Origin: Candidatus Kaiserbacteria bacterium RIFCSPHIGHO2_01_FULL_55_37
Lineage (GTDB): Bacteria > Patescibacteriota > Minisyncoccia > Phycocordibacterales > UBA2100
DNA: 34,939 nucleotides
Direction: 5' to 3'
NCBI GenBank assembly: GCA_001781175.1
Contig: MFKY01000034.1
Coordinates: 1-34,939 of the forward strand
Part shown: positions 19,779 through 29,037 of the stretch, in pieces
Layout: every line of letters begins with the position of its first letter
Numbering within the stretch: the stretch's first letter is position 1
Position numbers and translations under genes: made by a program
Notes under the pieces: generated by a model
Told to the model about the DNA's origin: nothing
Seen by the model: only the letters and a program-made list of their open reading frames with translations
Databases searched by the model: none

Positions 19779-19868
19779 TGGACCCCGTTAGAAGCTTCGA
19801 GAAATGTCTTTCAACAAGTAGATTTACTGGTAACACTTCAATACTATGATGGCTTCTAACGGGGTGGA
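19779..19868 (+). repeat. start-codon inverted-repeat element, copy 2 (aspS), with TGGA direct repeats
   Basis: CCCCGTTAGAAGC (19783-19795) / GCTTCTAACGGGG (19852-19864), perfect 13 bp; TGGA at 19779-19782 and 19865-19868. Confidence 0.9.
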
Positions 19869-21270
19869 CCGGACATTCATCAAAGACTTGGCAGAGCATG
19901 TAGGGGAGTCGGTCCTTATCAAAGGCTGGGTATCCGTACGGCGCGACCAGGGCAAGATGGTCTTTTTTGATTTCCGCGATATGACGGGTACGGTGCAGGG
20001 GCTTGTCACTCCAGGGGCTGCCGCGATGGACACCGCCAAAAATACCGCGCGCGAATCCGTTGTCGCCATTACCGCAACCGTACAGGAGCGCCCCGGCAAG
20101 AATGCGCAAGCGGGGAAGCAGAATGGCAACATCGAACTCCTTATTCAGGAAATCGAAGTATTGAGCCCCGCGGCAGTGCTGCCGTTTGAGGTCAATGAGG
20201 ACACTGCGGGCATCGGCGAGGAGAGCCGTCTCGCGTACCGCTATCTCGACCTTCGTGGCGAGCGCATGCAGCGCAATATCCGCCTTCGCAGCGAGCTTGT
20301 GCAGCGATGCCGCGAATATCTATTCGGGGAAAAGTTTACCGAAATAGAGACCCCTCTCCTTACCGAATCAACCCCCGAAGGCTCGCGCGATTTCGTCGTA
20401 CCTTCACGACTGCACCCCGGCAAATTCTATGCGCTGCCGCAATCACCCCAGCAATACAAACAGCTTCTCATGGTCGGTGGTTTCGAGCGCTACTTCCAGA
20501 TTGCGCGCGCCGTGCGCGACGAAGACCTGCGCGCGGACCGCGGCTTCGAGCACACTCAAATAGATATTGAAATGTCGTTCGTATCGCAGGAAGACGTGAT
20601 GAGTACCGTCGAAGCGATGATTACGCGGACCGTCGAAGCGATGGGATACGTCGTCAAAGAGAAGCCGTTCCCGCGCTTCACCTACGCCGAGGCCATGGAA
20701 AAATTCGGAGCGGACAAATTCGACCTTCGAACGCCGGAGGATAAAGAAAAGGGCGTCCTCGCATACGCGTGGATCCATAAGTTCCCATTCTTCGAAAAAA
20801 TTCCCGAAGGCGGATGGACGTTCACTCACAACCCCTTCTCGATGCCTACTCCCGAGCATGTCGAACAGCTTCTCGCGAAGAAAGACGTGGGCGATATCCT
20901 TACGACTCAATACGACCTCGTCTGCAACGGGTACGAAGCGGGCGGCGGTAGCATCCGCGCGCATAAGCCGGAGATTCTCAAAGCGGTCTACGAAACGATG
21001 GGTTACTCCGCGGGGGAGACGGAGGAGCGTATCGGGCATATGCTGAAAGCATTCGAATTCGGCGTCCCGCCCCACGGGGGAATCGCTCTCGGCGTCGAAC
21101 GCCTGGTCATGAACCTCACGGGCGAAACACATCTGCGCGAGGTCCAAGCGTTCCCCATGACACGCGGCGGCCAGACTTCCGTCATGAAAGCGCCCAAAGA
21201 GCTGACGCCGGACCAGCTCGCCGAGCTTGGCATCCAGATATCACCAAAACCGAAACACGAGCCCCGTTAG
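19864..21270 (+). CDS. aspS: aspartyl-tRNA synthetase, compact form
   Basis: MDRTFIKDLAEHVGESVLIKGWVSVRRDQGKMVFFDFRD; RDEDLRADRGFEHTQIDIEMSF; GGIALGVERLVMNLTG. Start uncertain: GTG 19864 fits the family N-terminus; the track start is ATG 19846. Confidence 0.93.
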   Translation: MDRTFIKDLAEHVGESVLIKGWVSVRRDQGKMVFFDFRDMTGTVQGLVTPGAAAMDTAKNTARESVVAITATVQERPGKNAQAGKQNGNIELLIQEIEVLSPAAVLPFEVNEDTAGIGEESRLAYRYLDLRGERMQRNIRLRSELVQRCREYLFGEKFTEIETPLLTESTPEGSRDFVVPSRLHPGKFYALPQSPQQYKQLLMVGGFERYFQIARAVRDEDLRADRGFEHTQIDIEMSFVSQEDVMSTVEAMITRTVEAMGYVVKEKPFPRFTYAEAMEKFGADKFDLRTPEDKEKGVLAYAWIHKFPFFEKIPEGGWTFTHNPFSMPTPEHVEQLLAKKDVGDILTTQYDLVCNGYEAGGGSIRAHKPEILKAVYETMGYSAGETEERIGHMLKAFEFGVPPHGGIALGVERLVMNLTGETHLREVQAFPMTRGGQTSVMKAPKELTPDQLAELGIQISPKPKHEPR

Positions 21271-21358
21271 AGGTTCGCCTTACGGTCATCAGAACCTTAA
21301 TTACCCATGGAACCACAAGGCTCAAATCATACTCACGCTCAACAGGTCTCTAATGGGG
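21262..21358 (+). repeat. start-codon inverted-repeat element, copy 3 (scpA), degenerate
   Basis: CCCCGTTAGAG (21262-21272) / CTCTAATGGGG (21348-21358): 10 Watson-Crick plus 1 G-U pair. No matching TGNA direct repeat. Confidence 0.75.
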
Positions 21359-22083
21359 TGACCGAGCGTTTTTCGTTGAGCACGGAGGCGTACCAAGGGC
21401 CGCTTGAGACGCTCCTCAACATGATAGAGGACCGCAAGATGTCCATTTCAGACATATCGCTCGCCGAGGTGACGGACGCCTATCTCTCGTATGTAGAAAA
21501 ATTACCCGAGCTTCCCCTCGGAGAGACCGCACAGTTTATTCTGGTCGCGTCCACGCTCTTGCTTATCAAATCGCGGGCGCTTCTTCCGTCACTCGAACTT
21601 TCCTCCGATGAACGCGAATCCGTCCAAGAGCTCGAGCGCCGACTCGCGCGGTACGCCGTCATCCGCAAATCAGCAAAGCTGTTGCGGGCCGGCTGGGGAA
21701 CACATCCGGTTCTGCTTGCTCATCGTGCGCCGCAGCGAGAGCCGGTATTCAGCCCGGGCAGCGCCGTACTTGGAACGATAGCGAGCGCCGCTATGCGGCT
21801 CGTGAGCATTTTGCCGAAACCGGAAGCTCTCGCACAGGCCGCGGTCGCGCCAGTCCTCGCGCTTGAAGACGTCATCAAGAGCGTACGCACGCGCCTCATC
21901 ACCGCTATCCGGGCAAGCTTCCGCGAACTTACCAAATCACGCGACCGCAACGAGGTCATCGTCTACTTCCTGGCGACTCTCGAGCTGGTGCGTTCGGGTA
22001 GTGCCAGCGTGACCCAGGAGCGCCTTTTTGAGGATATAACTATCGAACTGGAGAACGTCACCGCCCCGCGCTACGGAATATAA
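21358..22083 (+). CDS. scpA: segregation and condensation protein A
   Basis: FSLSTEAYQGPLETLLNMIEDRKMSISDISLAEVTDAYLSYV; followed by scpB. GTG 21358 gives a normal-length N-terminus; the track start is ATG 21307. Confidence 0.9.
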   Translation: MTERFSLSTEAYQGPLETLLNMIEDRKMSISDISLAEVTDAYLSYVEKLPELPLGETAQFILVASTLLLIKSRALLPSLELSSDERESVQELERRLARYAVIRKSAKLLRAGWGTHPVLLAHRAPQREPVFSPGSAVLGTIASAAMRLVSILPKPEALAQAAVAPVLALEDVIKSVRTRLITAIRASFRELTKSRDRNEVIVYFLATLELVRSGSASVTQERLFEDITIELENVTAPRYGI

Positions 22084-22086
22084 CAT

Positions 22087-22656
22087 ATGGATAATCACCT
22101 CACGGCACGCGCACAGGCATTTCTCTTCAGTGAGGGCGGAGCGCTCACGCTCCGTAAACTCGCACAATTGTTGGAGATAAAAGAGCCGGAGCTCCCGCCG
22201 GTCCTCCATGCGCTCAGCGAGCGGCTCACGGGCACCGGACTTGCACTTGTCCGTACGGACACCGAGGTGTCGCTCGTGGCGGACAAAGAGACGTCGCCCG
22301 CCGTCCAAAAGGCATTCGAGCGCGAGCTGGGCAAAGAGATCGGGGACGCGGGGCTGGAAGTCCTGGCCATCGTCCTCTACCGTGGTCCGTCTACGCGTTC
22401 ACAGATAGATTATATCCGTGGGGTGAACACAAGCTCGACTATCAGGAATCTGCTCGCGCGGGGGCTCGTTGAACGCACGGGAAATCCTGAGGACGGGCGT
22501 GAATATCTGTACCGCCCGACCGTCGAATTACTGGCGCACCTCGGCGTGCGCGAGCGCATAGAACTTCCCAATCATGCGGAAATCTTGGCGGAGCTCAACG
22601 CCTTTGAATCCCGTCCCGCGGAACAATCCCCGGGCGAGCAAACACAACAAGTATGA
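22087..22656 (+). CDS. scpB: segregation and condensation protein B
   Basis: ALEVLAIVLYRGPSTRSQIDYIRGVNTSSTIRNLLARGLVER-type ScpB winged helix; adjacent to scpA. Confidence 0.92.
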   Translation: MDNHLTARAQAFLFSEGGALTLRKLAQLLEIKEPELPPVLHALSERLTGTGLALVRTDTEVSLVADKETSPAVQKAFERELGKEIGDAGLEVLAIVLYRGPSTRSQIDYIRGVNTSSTIRNLLARGLVERTGNPEDGREYLYRPTVELLAHLGVRERIELPNHAEILAELNAFESRPAEQSPGEQTQQV

Positions 22657-23738
22657 CCCCGGACGACTCCACTCCACTCGACACGACCGCCGACCCGCAC
22701 GCGATTTCGTATCAGTCCTTACCGCCGGTTTTGGCAGGAGAGCAGCCGCCGCAACCGCTCCTACTTTTGCCCGAGCACGCGGGCGTCTCACGTCTCTCGC
22801 TGCAATACCTTTCGGGCGCGGCGGCGCTCACGCTGCTCTTCTTTGCGAGCGCGAGCGTAACGGTAGCGTATCTCTCCGATACGCGGCCGGTCTCGGCGGC
22901 CTCGCAAACGGCAAGCGCGGCAGCATCCGCCGGCGAAAGCAACTTCCCCGATGTATCCCTCACGGCGCAAAGCGCATACGTTCTCGACCTCACCACGAAC
23001 CGGGTACTGTACTCGAAGAACCCCGAGGTGCAACTGCCGCTCGCATCGCTCATCAAAGTGCCCCTCGTCCTTGCGGTCTTGGAGGCTCTGCGGCCGGACC
23101 AAAACATTACTATTCTGCCGCACACGACGCCTGACGGTGCCGCGGTGCGACTGCCCGCGGGATTGCAATTCTCGACGCAGGAACTCATCAATTTCACTCT
23201 CGTCGCTTCCTCAAACGAAGGCGCCGATATTCTTGCGCAAGCGGCCGAAGACGCGACTCGCATCAAATATCCGCAGGCGACACCCGACCGGGCCGTTTTG
23301 TGGCGCATGAACGAGATAGCGAAAAATCTGGGCCTTACTCACATGTTCTTTCTCAACACGAGCGGTCTGGACTTGAGCTCCACTCAGGCCGGCGCCTACG
23401 GCTCCGCGCGTGACGTCGCTGTCCTTTTCGGACACGCGGCTTCGACTGCTCCGGAAGTGTTCGGGCAGACCTCGCGGGATGCCATCAAGATTAAAGCGTC
23501 GACCGGAGAGACCGTGACCGCCGTAAATACCGACGAGGCGCTACCGGCGATACCCGGCACCGTCATGGGAAAGACGGGTTATACGACCCTCGCCGGCGGC
23601 AACCTCGCCGTGGTCTTCGAGGCGGGCCCCGCCCACCCCATCGTCGCTGTAGTCCTTCATTCGACCCAAAGTGGCCGCTTTGAGGACATAAAACGCCTGG
23701 TTGAGGCCACTGTTGCGTCCATCGGCTCTGACCACTGA
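22653..23738 (+). CDS. D-alanyl-D-alanine carboxypeptidase / serine-type PBP
   Basis: SLIK (SxxK), SNE (SxN), KTG motifs in correct order; N-terminal TM. Confidence 0.88.
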   Translation: MTPDDSTPLDTTADPHAISYQSLPPVLAGEQPPQPLLLLPEHAGVSRLSLQYLSGAAALTLLFFASASVTVAYLSDTRPVSAASQTASAAASAGESNFPDVSLTAQSAYVLDLTTNRVLYSKNPEVQLPLASLIKVPLVLAVLEALRPDQNITILPHTTPDGAAVRLPAGLQFSTQELINFTLVASSNEGADILAQAAEDATRIKYPQATPDRAVLWRMNEIAKNLGLTHMFFLNTSGLDLSSTQAGAYGSARDVAVLFGHAASTAPEVFGQTSRDAIKIKASTGETVTAVNTDEALPAIPGTVMGKTGYTTLAGGNLAVVFEAGPAHPIVAVVLHSTQSGRFEDIKRLVEATVASIGSDH

Positions 23739-23787
23739 ATAGCGCTCCACAAGGCAAAATTTGACTGACGGGGTACAATGGTAAAAT

Positions 23788-24858
23788 ATGGTACCCGACC
23801 TCGTCCGCATACTCGTACCCGCCGCTGTCGCTTTCGCTATCGGCATGGCGGGCACTCCCGTACTCAGCCATTATCTTTACAAGTTCAAGGCCTGGAAGAA
23901 GCGTCCCGGTAAACTGGCGCTCGACGGCAGTGCCGCACATGAGTTCAACAGACTGCACATAGAGAACGAGGTCCGTGCTCCGCGCATGGGTGGCATAGTC
24001 GTCTGGGGAAGCGTCGCTCTTACCATCTTCGGTATCGCCGCTATCGCAGAAGTCCTTCCGGCAACCTTGACTACAGACCTCGATTTTCTGAGCCGCAATC
24101 AGACATGGCTGCCGTTCGCGACCCTTATTGCCGGCGCGCTTGTGGGGTTCGTAGACGACATGCTGGTCATCCGTCCGGACGGAGAAGGTTTGCGTTTGCG
24201 CTACCGCGTCATCATCGTCGTCATCCTCGCCTCCTTCATCGGCTGGTGGTTCTGGGACAAACTCGCGATGACGGCCATCAACATTCCGTTCGGCGCACCC
24301 CTCGAAATCGGGTGGCTCATCATCCCTCTCTTCGTGCTTGTATCACTTGCGCTCTACGCCTCAGGCGTCATCGACGGTATCGACGGGCTTTCGGGCGGCG
24401 TTTTCGGCAGCATTTTCGCCTCGTATACCATCATCGCTTTTGCACAGGACCAAATAGACCTCGCGGCATTCACCGCCTGTATCGTGGGCGGACTGCTCGC
24501 ATTCCTGTGGTTCAACATCCCACCGGCGCGGTTCTATATGTCCGACACCGGTACGATGGGGCTGACGCTCGCGCTCGGCGCGGTCGCATTTATGACGGAC
24601 TCACTCGGCGGAGGCGTCGGCATTTCCGTGCTTCCGGTCATCGGCGCACTCCTTGTCGTCACGGTCGCTTCCGACATCGCGCAGGTTGTTTCCAAAAAAT
24701 TCTTCGGTCGCAAGCTCCTGCGCATCGCGCCTCTTCACCACCACTTCGAGGCTATCGGATGGCCCGGTGAAAAAGTCGTCATGCGCTATTGGGTGCTCTC
24801 CGTGGTCTTCGCGTTCGCGGGCGTCATCATCGCCCTCAGCGCGTTGCCCGCACAATGA
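23788..24858 (+). CDS. mraY: phospho-N-acetylmuramoyl-pentapeptide-transferase
   Basis: APRMGG, FVDD, IDGIDGLSGG, FMSDTG-type motif (YMSDTGTMGLTLALG), APLHHHFE. Confidence 0.95.
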   Translation: MVPDLVRILVPAAVAFAIGMAGTPVLSHYLYKFKAWKKRPGKLALDGSAAHEFNRLHIENEVRAPRMGGIVVWGSVALTIFGIAAIAEVLPATLTTDLDFLSRNQTWLPFATLIAGALVGFVDDMLVIRPDGEGLRLRYRVIIVVILASFIGWWFWDKLAMTAINIPFGAPLEIGWLIIPLFVLVSLALYASGVIDGIDGLSGGVFGSIFASYTIIAFAQDQIDLAAFTACIVGGLLAFLWFNIPPARFYMSDTGTMGLTLALGAVAFMTDSLGGGVGISVLPVIGALLVVTVASDIAQVVSKKFFGRKLLRIAPLHHHFEAIGWPGEKVVMRYWVLSVVFAFAGVIIALSALPAQ

Positions 24859-25955
24859 AACACGCACGCATAGACAAACCGCTCGCATTTCTTATTTTCG
24901 CTCTGGTCACCGGCGGAAGCCTCATCTTTGTGTCCGCGGCTTTCGGTCTCCTCGGCAGGGGATTTTCCAGCATCACATCCGTCGCTTTCAACCATCTCGT
25001 TCTCGGGGTAGGCGGCGGCACCGTGCTTCTTATCATCGCACTCAACATCAACTACAGGTATTGGAGGCAGTTTGCTCCGTATATTTTTGCTTTTGCGCTT
25101 GCCGCGATGTTGCTCGTTTTTGTTCCCAATCTCGGCTTTGCGCACGGCGGGGGGCAGCGATGGATAGTCTTCTTCGGAGTGTCGTTCCAGCCGTCGGAGT
25201 TCTTGAAGATAGCGAGTATCTTTCTAGCGGCTGCGTACTACTCGGCCATACGCACAAAGACCGAGACGTTCACCTGGGGAGTCGGCGGTCTCGCCGCGAT
25301 ACTCATCGCACCGGTGGTACTCCTCGTCATGCAGCCTGACATCGGTACCCTCGGCATCATCTGCATGAGCGTAGTCGCGATTTTCTTCGCTGCGGGAGCC
25401 CGGATGCGCGACATCGCCATCCTTCTGTGCGTCGCGCTCATCTCGCTTGCGATACTCGCATCTGTAAAGGTGCACGTGAAGGAGCGCATCGTCACCTTTT
25501 TCAACCCCTCGCAAAACCAACAGACGGAAAGCTATCAGATAACGCAATCGCTTATCGCCATCGGCTCCGGACAGGTGTTCGGGCGCGGACTCGGACAAGG
25601 CGTGCAAAAATTCACCTACCTCCCGGAAGCGATGGGGGATTCGATATTCGCCGTCGCGGGCGAAGAATTCGGGTTCATCGGTTCCGGCATTATCGTGCTG
25701 CTTTTCCTCGCGCTCGCGCTGCGGGGTTACGTGGTCGCCGCACGCACGACCGATATGTTCGGCGGCCTCCTTGCCGTCGGCATTTCCACCTACCTTGCGG
25801 GGGAAGCCTTCATCAACATCGCGGCGATGCTGGGCATGGCCCCGCTCACGGGCGTGCCCCTTACCTTTGTGAGCCAAGGGGGAAGCGCGATGCTCATATC
25901 GCTCCTGAGCGCCGGTATCCTCCTGAATATTTCCCGACAACAGAAAAGAGGTTGA
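24855..25955 (+). CDS. ftsW: FtsW/RodA/SpoVE-family SEDS protein
   Basis: Multi-TM; GGGQRWIVFFGVSFQPSEFLKIA; QPDIGT; GRGLGQGVQKFTYLPEAMGDSIFAVAGEEFGFIG. ATGA overlap with mraY. Confidence 0.93.
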   Translation: MKHARIDKPLAFLIFALVTGGSLIFVSAAFGLLGRGFSSITSVAFNHLVLGVGGGTVLLIIALNINYRYWRQFAPYIFAFALAAMLLVFVPNLGFAHGGGQRWIVFFGVSFQPSEFLKIASIFLAAAYYSAIRTKTETFTWGVGGLAAILIAPVVLLVMQPDIGTLGIICMSVVAIFFAAGARMRDIAILLCVALISLAILASVKVHVKERIVTFFNPSQNQQTESYQITQSLIAIGSGQVFGRGLGQGVQKFTYLPEAMGDSIFAVAGEEFGFIGSGIIVLLFLALALRGYVVAARTTDMFGGLLAVGISTYLAGEAFINIAAMLGMAPLTGVPLTFVSQGGSAMLISLLSAGILLNISRQQKRG

Positions 25956-25975
25956 ATCTCTCCGCATATAAATAA

Positions 25976-26003
25976 AGAGGCCTCCACAAGGAAGGCCTAT
26001 CTT
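25976..26003 (+). terminator. possible terminator after ftsW
   Basis: AGAGGCCT-loop-AGGCCTATCTTT; modest stem. Confidence 0.4.
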
Positions 26004-26087
26004 TAGGGGCTTAGCATAGAGCAGATTCGGACCGTAGTCCGACTGTATTCCGATTCCCAGTAGTTATTCAGTGAGAGTTGCTAGAAG

Positions 26088-26468
26088 CTAGTTGAACTGC
26101 GCGTTTTTCAGATACCGCTCAGTCAACCTTGCCGCCTCCTCTTCGTCAACGACAACGTAAGTCCACTCGTATTCCTGACATGTTGTGTCGAGAAAACAGA
26201 AGTCGAGTTTGTAGCCGTAGTAGACATTCTCGTCATATGAATACGGACTCAGTTCGCGAGTTAGACCAATGTTCTTGATCTCACGCATCGCCCGTGGAAT
26301 ATCCACATTGTGATATGTCTTATCGAGGCGGTGAACCTCGCTGATCCACCAAACCGCTGCGTGCGGCATTGGTAGCTTCTCGCAGATAACAGCGCGTATA
26401 GTGTCGAGCATGAACGGATGATTGTCCTGCTCCTTAACGTGTTTGAAGAGCTTCCGAAGTGTCGGCAT
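26088..26468 (-). CDS. hypothetical cytoplasmic protein with strong Shine-Dalgarno
   Basis: 126-aa ORF; GAAGGAGGAGTTCGATG at start; no recognised family. Confidence 0.65.
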   Translation of the reverse strand: MPTLRKLFKHVKEQDNHPFMLDTIRAVICEKLPMPHAAVWWISEVHRLDKTYHNVDIPRAMREIKNIGLTRELSPYSYDENVYYGYKLDFCFLDTTCQEYEWTYVVVDEEEAARLTERYLKNAQFN

Positions 26469-26510
26469 CGAACTCCTCCTTCAATGTGCGGTCGGTATTT
26501 GACCTCTTCG

Positions 26511-26539
26511 ATTGTAGCATACGCGGGAGCATATGTCAA
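26511..26539 (-). promoter_or_regulatory. sigma70-type promoter for the 26088-26468 gene
   Basis: Minus strand TTGACA, 17-nt spacer, TACAAT. Confidence 0.75.
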
Positions 26540-26581
26540 TTTTAATGCGTGATTGTCCTTGCCGCATGCTAAAATAATCCG

Positions 26582-27724
26582 ATGCGTATCGTTCTAATAG
26601 GAGGGGGGACGGGCGGACACTTTTATCCGCTTATCGCGGTCGCCGAGGCCATCGAAGACATCTGCCTCGAGCGGACGCTCATCGAGCCGGAACTGTACTA
26701 CGTCGGTCCGCCGGCCTTCGATAGCGAGGCTCTCCTCGAACACGACATCACTTTCATCCCGACCTCGGCAGGCAAGGTCCGCAGATATGTGAGTGCTCTC
26801 AACATACTGAGCTTCTTCACTAATGCGGCGGGCATCATACGATCCACTCGGCAACTTTTTTCTCTATACCCCGACGTTGTGTTTTCCACAGGGGGTTACG
26901 CCGCGTTCCCGACCCTTGTTGCCGCCCGGATGCTCCAGATACCGGTGGTGATTTACGACGCCGACGCTACGCCTGGGCGTGTATCTCTGTGGTCCTCCAA
27001 ATTCGCAAAATGGATAGGGGTCGCACACGCCGCTTCCGCGACAAAATATCCCGACCGGGTGCGTGACAAAATAGCGGCCGTAGGTCACCCCATACGCAAA
27101 GCCATCATCGAACCGGTGAAAGAAGGGGGGTACGAATTCCTCAAGCTCGATTCGTCCGTCCCCACCGTTTTCGTCATGGGCGGTTCTCAGGGCGCCCGCG
27201 CGATAAACGAGGTCGTGCTGGACGCGCTCGGAGTAATGGTGTCGCAATTCAACATCGTGCATCAGGCAGGACTGGCCAATACGGGTGACGTGAGCGGCAT
27301 TGCTTCTGTCGTGCTCAAAGACTCGCAATATGCTAACCGTTACAAGATGTTCGGCCTTCTCAATACGCTCGCACTGCGTATGGCGGCGGGCATCGCCTCT
27401 GTCGTCGTCGCACGCGCGGGCTCCGGCACTATTTTCGAGATAGCGAGCTGGGGCTTGCCGTCTATCCTTGTGCCGATACCGGAAGACGTTTCTCACGACC
27501 AGACGGAGAATGCGTTCTCGTACGCGCGGTCAGGAGCGGCGGTCGTTATCGAACAGCACAATCTGTCTCCGCATCTTCTGGTGGCAGAGATACAGCGCAT
27601 CACGAACGATGTCGCCCTGTGCAAGAAAATGTCCGAGGCGGCCCGCACATTCGCACGTCCCGATGCCGCCCGCAAAATCGCTCTTACGCTCCTAGAAACC
27701 TCTATTTCGCATGAACCGGTATGA
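26582..27724 (+). CDS. murG: UDP-N-acetylglucosamine--N-acetylmuramyl-(pentapeptide) pyrophosphoryl-undecaprenol GlcNAc transferase
   Basis: GGGTGGHFYPLIAVAEAI; VMGGSQGARAINEVV; ARAGSGTIFEIASWGLPSILVPIP. Confidence 0.95.
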   Translation: MRIVLIGGGTGGHFYPLIAVAEAIEDICLERTLIEPELYYVGPPAFDSEALLEHDITFIPTSAGKVRRYVSALNILSFFTNAAGIIRSTRQLFSLYPDVVFSTGGYAAFPTLVAARMLQIPVVIYDADATPGRVSLWSSKFAKWIGVAHAASATKYPDRVRDKIAAVGHPIRKAIIEPVKEGGYEFLKLDSSVPTVFVMGGSQGARAINEVVLDALGVMVSQFNIVHQAGLANTGDVSGIASVVLKDSQYANRYKMFGLLNTLALRMAAGIASVVVARAGSGTIFEIASWGLPSILVPIPEDVSHDQTENAFSYARSGAAVVIEQHNLSPHLLVAEIQRITNDVALCKKMSEAARTFARPDAARKIALTLLETSISHEPV

Positions 27725-29037
27725 AGGTCATAACGCGTTTTCCACCGTCGCCGACCGGTTATTTTCACATCGGAAGCGCGCGCACGGCGCTTTTCAACTA
27801 TCTTTTTGCGGCTCACGAAGGAGGTGAGATGCGGATGCGTTTTGAGGACACCGATACTGCGCGAGGCAAAAAAGAATATGAAGACGACATACTCGAAGGG
27901 ATGCGTTGGCTGGGACTTCTCGGCAAAAAGCAGGCCGCGGTTTGGAAACAGTCAGAACGTACCGGTGTGTACCGCGGTTATATCAAACAACTGATAGAGG
28001 CCGGACATGCCTACGAAGCGGAAGCGGCCACAGATAACCCGGATAAAAAGGTCGTGCGTTTTAAGAATCCCAATACTACGGTTACATTCAACGACCTCGT
28101 TCGCGGTCCCGTGTCGTTTGACACGGGTGAGCTGAAAGATTTTATTATTGCAAAATCGGTCGACGACCCGCTGTACCACCTGGCCGTTGTCGTCGATGAC
28201 CATGAAATGGGCGTCACGCACGTTATCCGTGGCGAAGACCACATCTCGAATACACAGAGGCAAATACTTATTCTCGTAGCTCTGGGATACGGGCGGCCCG
28301 CATATGCTCACATTCCTCTCATTCTCGCGCCCGACCGCTCGAAACTCTCCAAACGCCACGGGGCGGTTTCGGTCAATGAATACCGGAGACAGGGTTTTCT
28401 GCCGCACGCCTTTGTGAATTACCTTGCGCTTTTGGGCTGGAACCCCGGAACCGAGCAGGAAGTCTTTACGCTTGAAGAGCTTGTAAAAGTATTCTCGCTG
28501 GAGCGTATCCACAAGAGCGGTGCTATTTTTGATAAAGAAAAGTTGCTCTGGCTCAACCACCAACACTCCAAGCGTCTGACGGACGCAGAATACGCGGGTC
28601 TCCTCAAAGATTTTACCGATGCGGATGTAAGCCTGCTGCCTGTCTCCCTCATCAAGGAACGCGCGCGGACATTTGGCGAAGCCACCGAACTCATTAAAAG
28701 TGGAGAGTACGATTTCCTCGCTGAGAAGGTCGGGTACGAGCCGCATCTGCTTCTGAAAGGTGCAAAAACAGACGCCGCAACCGCAAAGAAACATTTGAAG
28801 GAAGTCGAGACGTTGTTGATAGATGTATCGGAGAAAGTGTTCGTTTCGGAAGAGATAAAAAACGTCATCTATCCGTACGCGACGGAGCAGGGGAGAAGTA
28901 CGGTGCTTTGGCCGCTGAGGGTCGCACTTTCCGGCCGGGAAAAATCTCCTGACCCCTTCATCATCGCCTCTCTTATCGGCAAAGAAGTGACTCTGAGGCG
29001 TATTGAGTCCGCTTTGTCACACCTTTCGACCTTATGA
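27721..29037 (+). CDS. gltX: glutamyl-tRNA synthetase
   Basis: RFPPSPTGYFHIGSARTALFNYL; DRSKLSKRHGAVSV. ATGA overlap with murG. Confidence 0.96.
   Translation: MKVITRFPPSPTGYFHIGSARTALFNYLFAAHEGGEMRMRFEDTDTARGKKEYEDDILEGMRWLGLLGKKQAAVWKQSERTGVYRGYIKQLIEAGHAYEAEAATDNPDKKVVRFKNPNTTVTFNDLVRGPVSFDTGELKDFIIAKSVDDPLYHLAVVVDDHEMGVTHVIRGEDHISNTQRQILILVALGYGRPAYAHIPLILAPDRSKLSKRHGAVSVNEYRRQGFLPHAFVNYLALLGWNPGTEQEVFTLEELVKVFSLERIHKSGAIFDKEKLLWLNHQHSKRLTDAEYAGLLKDFTDADVSLLPVSLIKERARTFGEATELIKSGEYDFLAEKVGYEPHLLLKGAKTDAATAKKHLKEVETLLIDVSEKVFVSEEIKNVIYPYATEQGRSTVLWPLRVALSGREKSPDPFIIASLIGKEVTLRRIESALSHLSTL

Noticed and set aside
21257-21361. A TGNA target duplication at the scpA copy
   Set aside because: The 4-mers next to the arms are CGAG and TGAC; they do not match. 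A CGAG recurs 4 nt further downstream but is offset, so I do not count it.
24105-24770. Plus-strand overlapping ORF in mraY and similar out-of-frame ORFs
   Set aside because: Frame-shifted reading of a strongly supported gene; Arg-rich composition with no family features.
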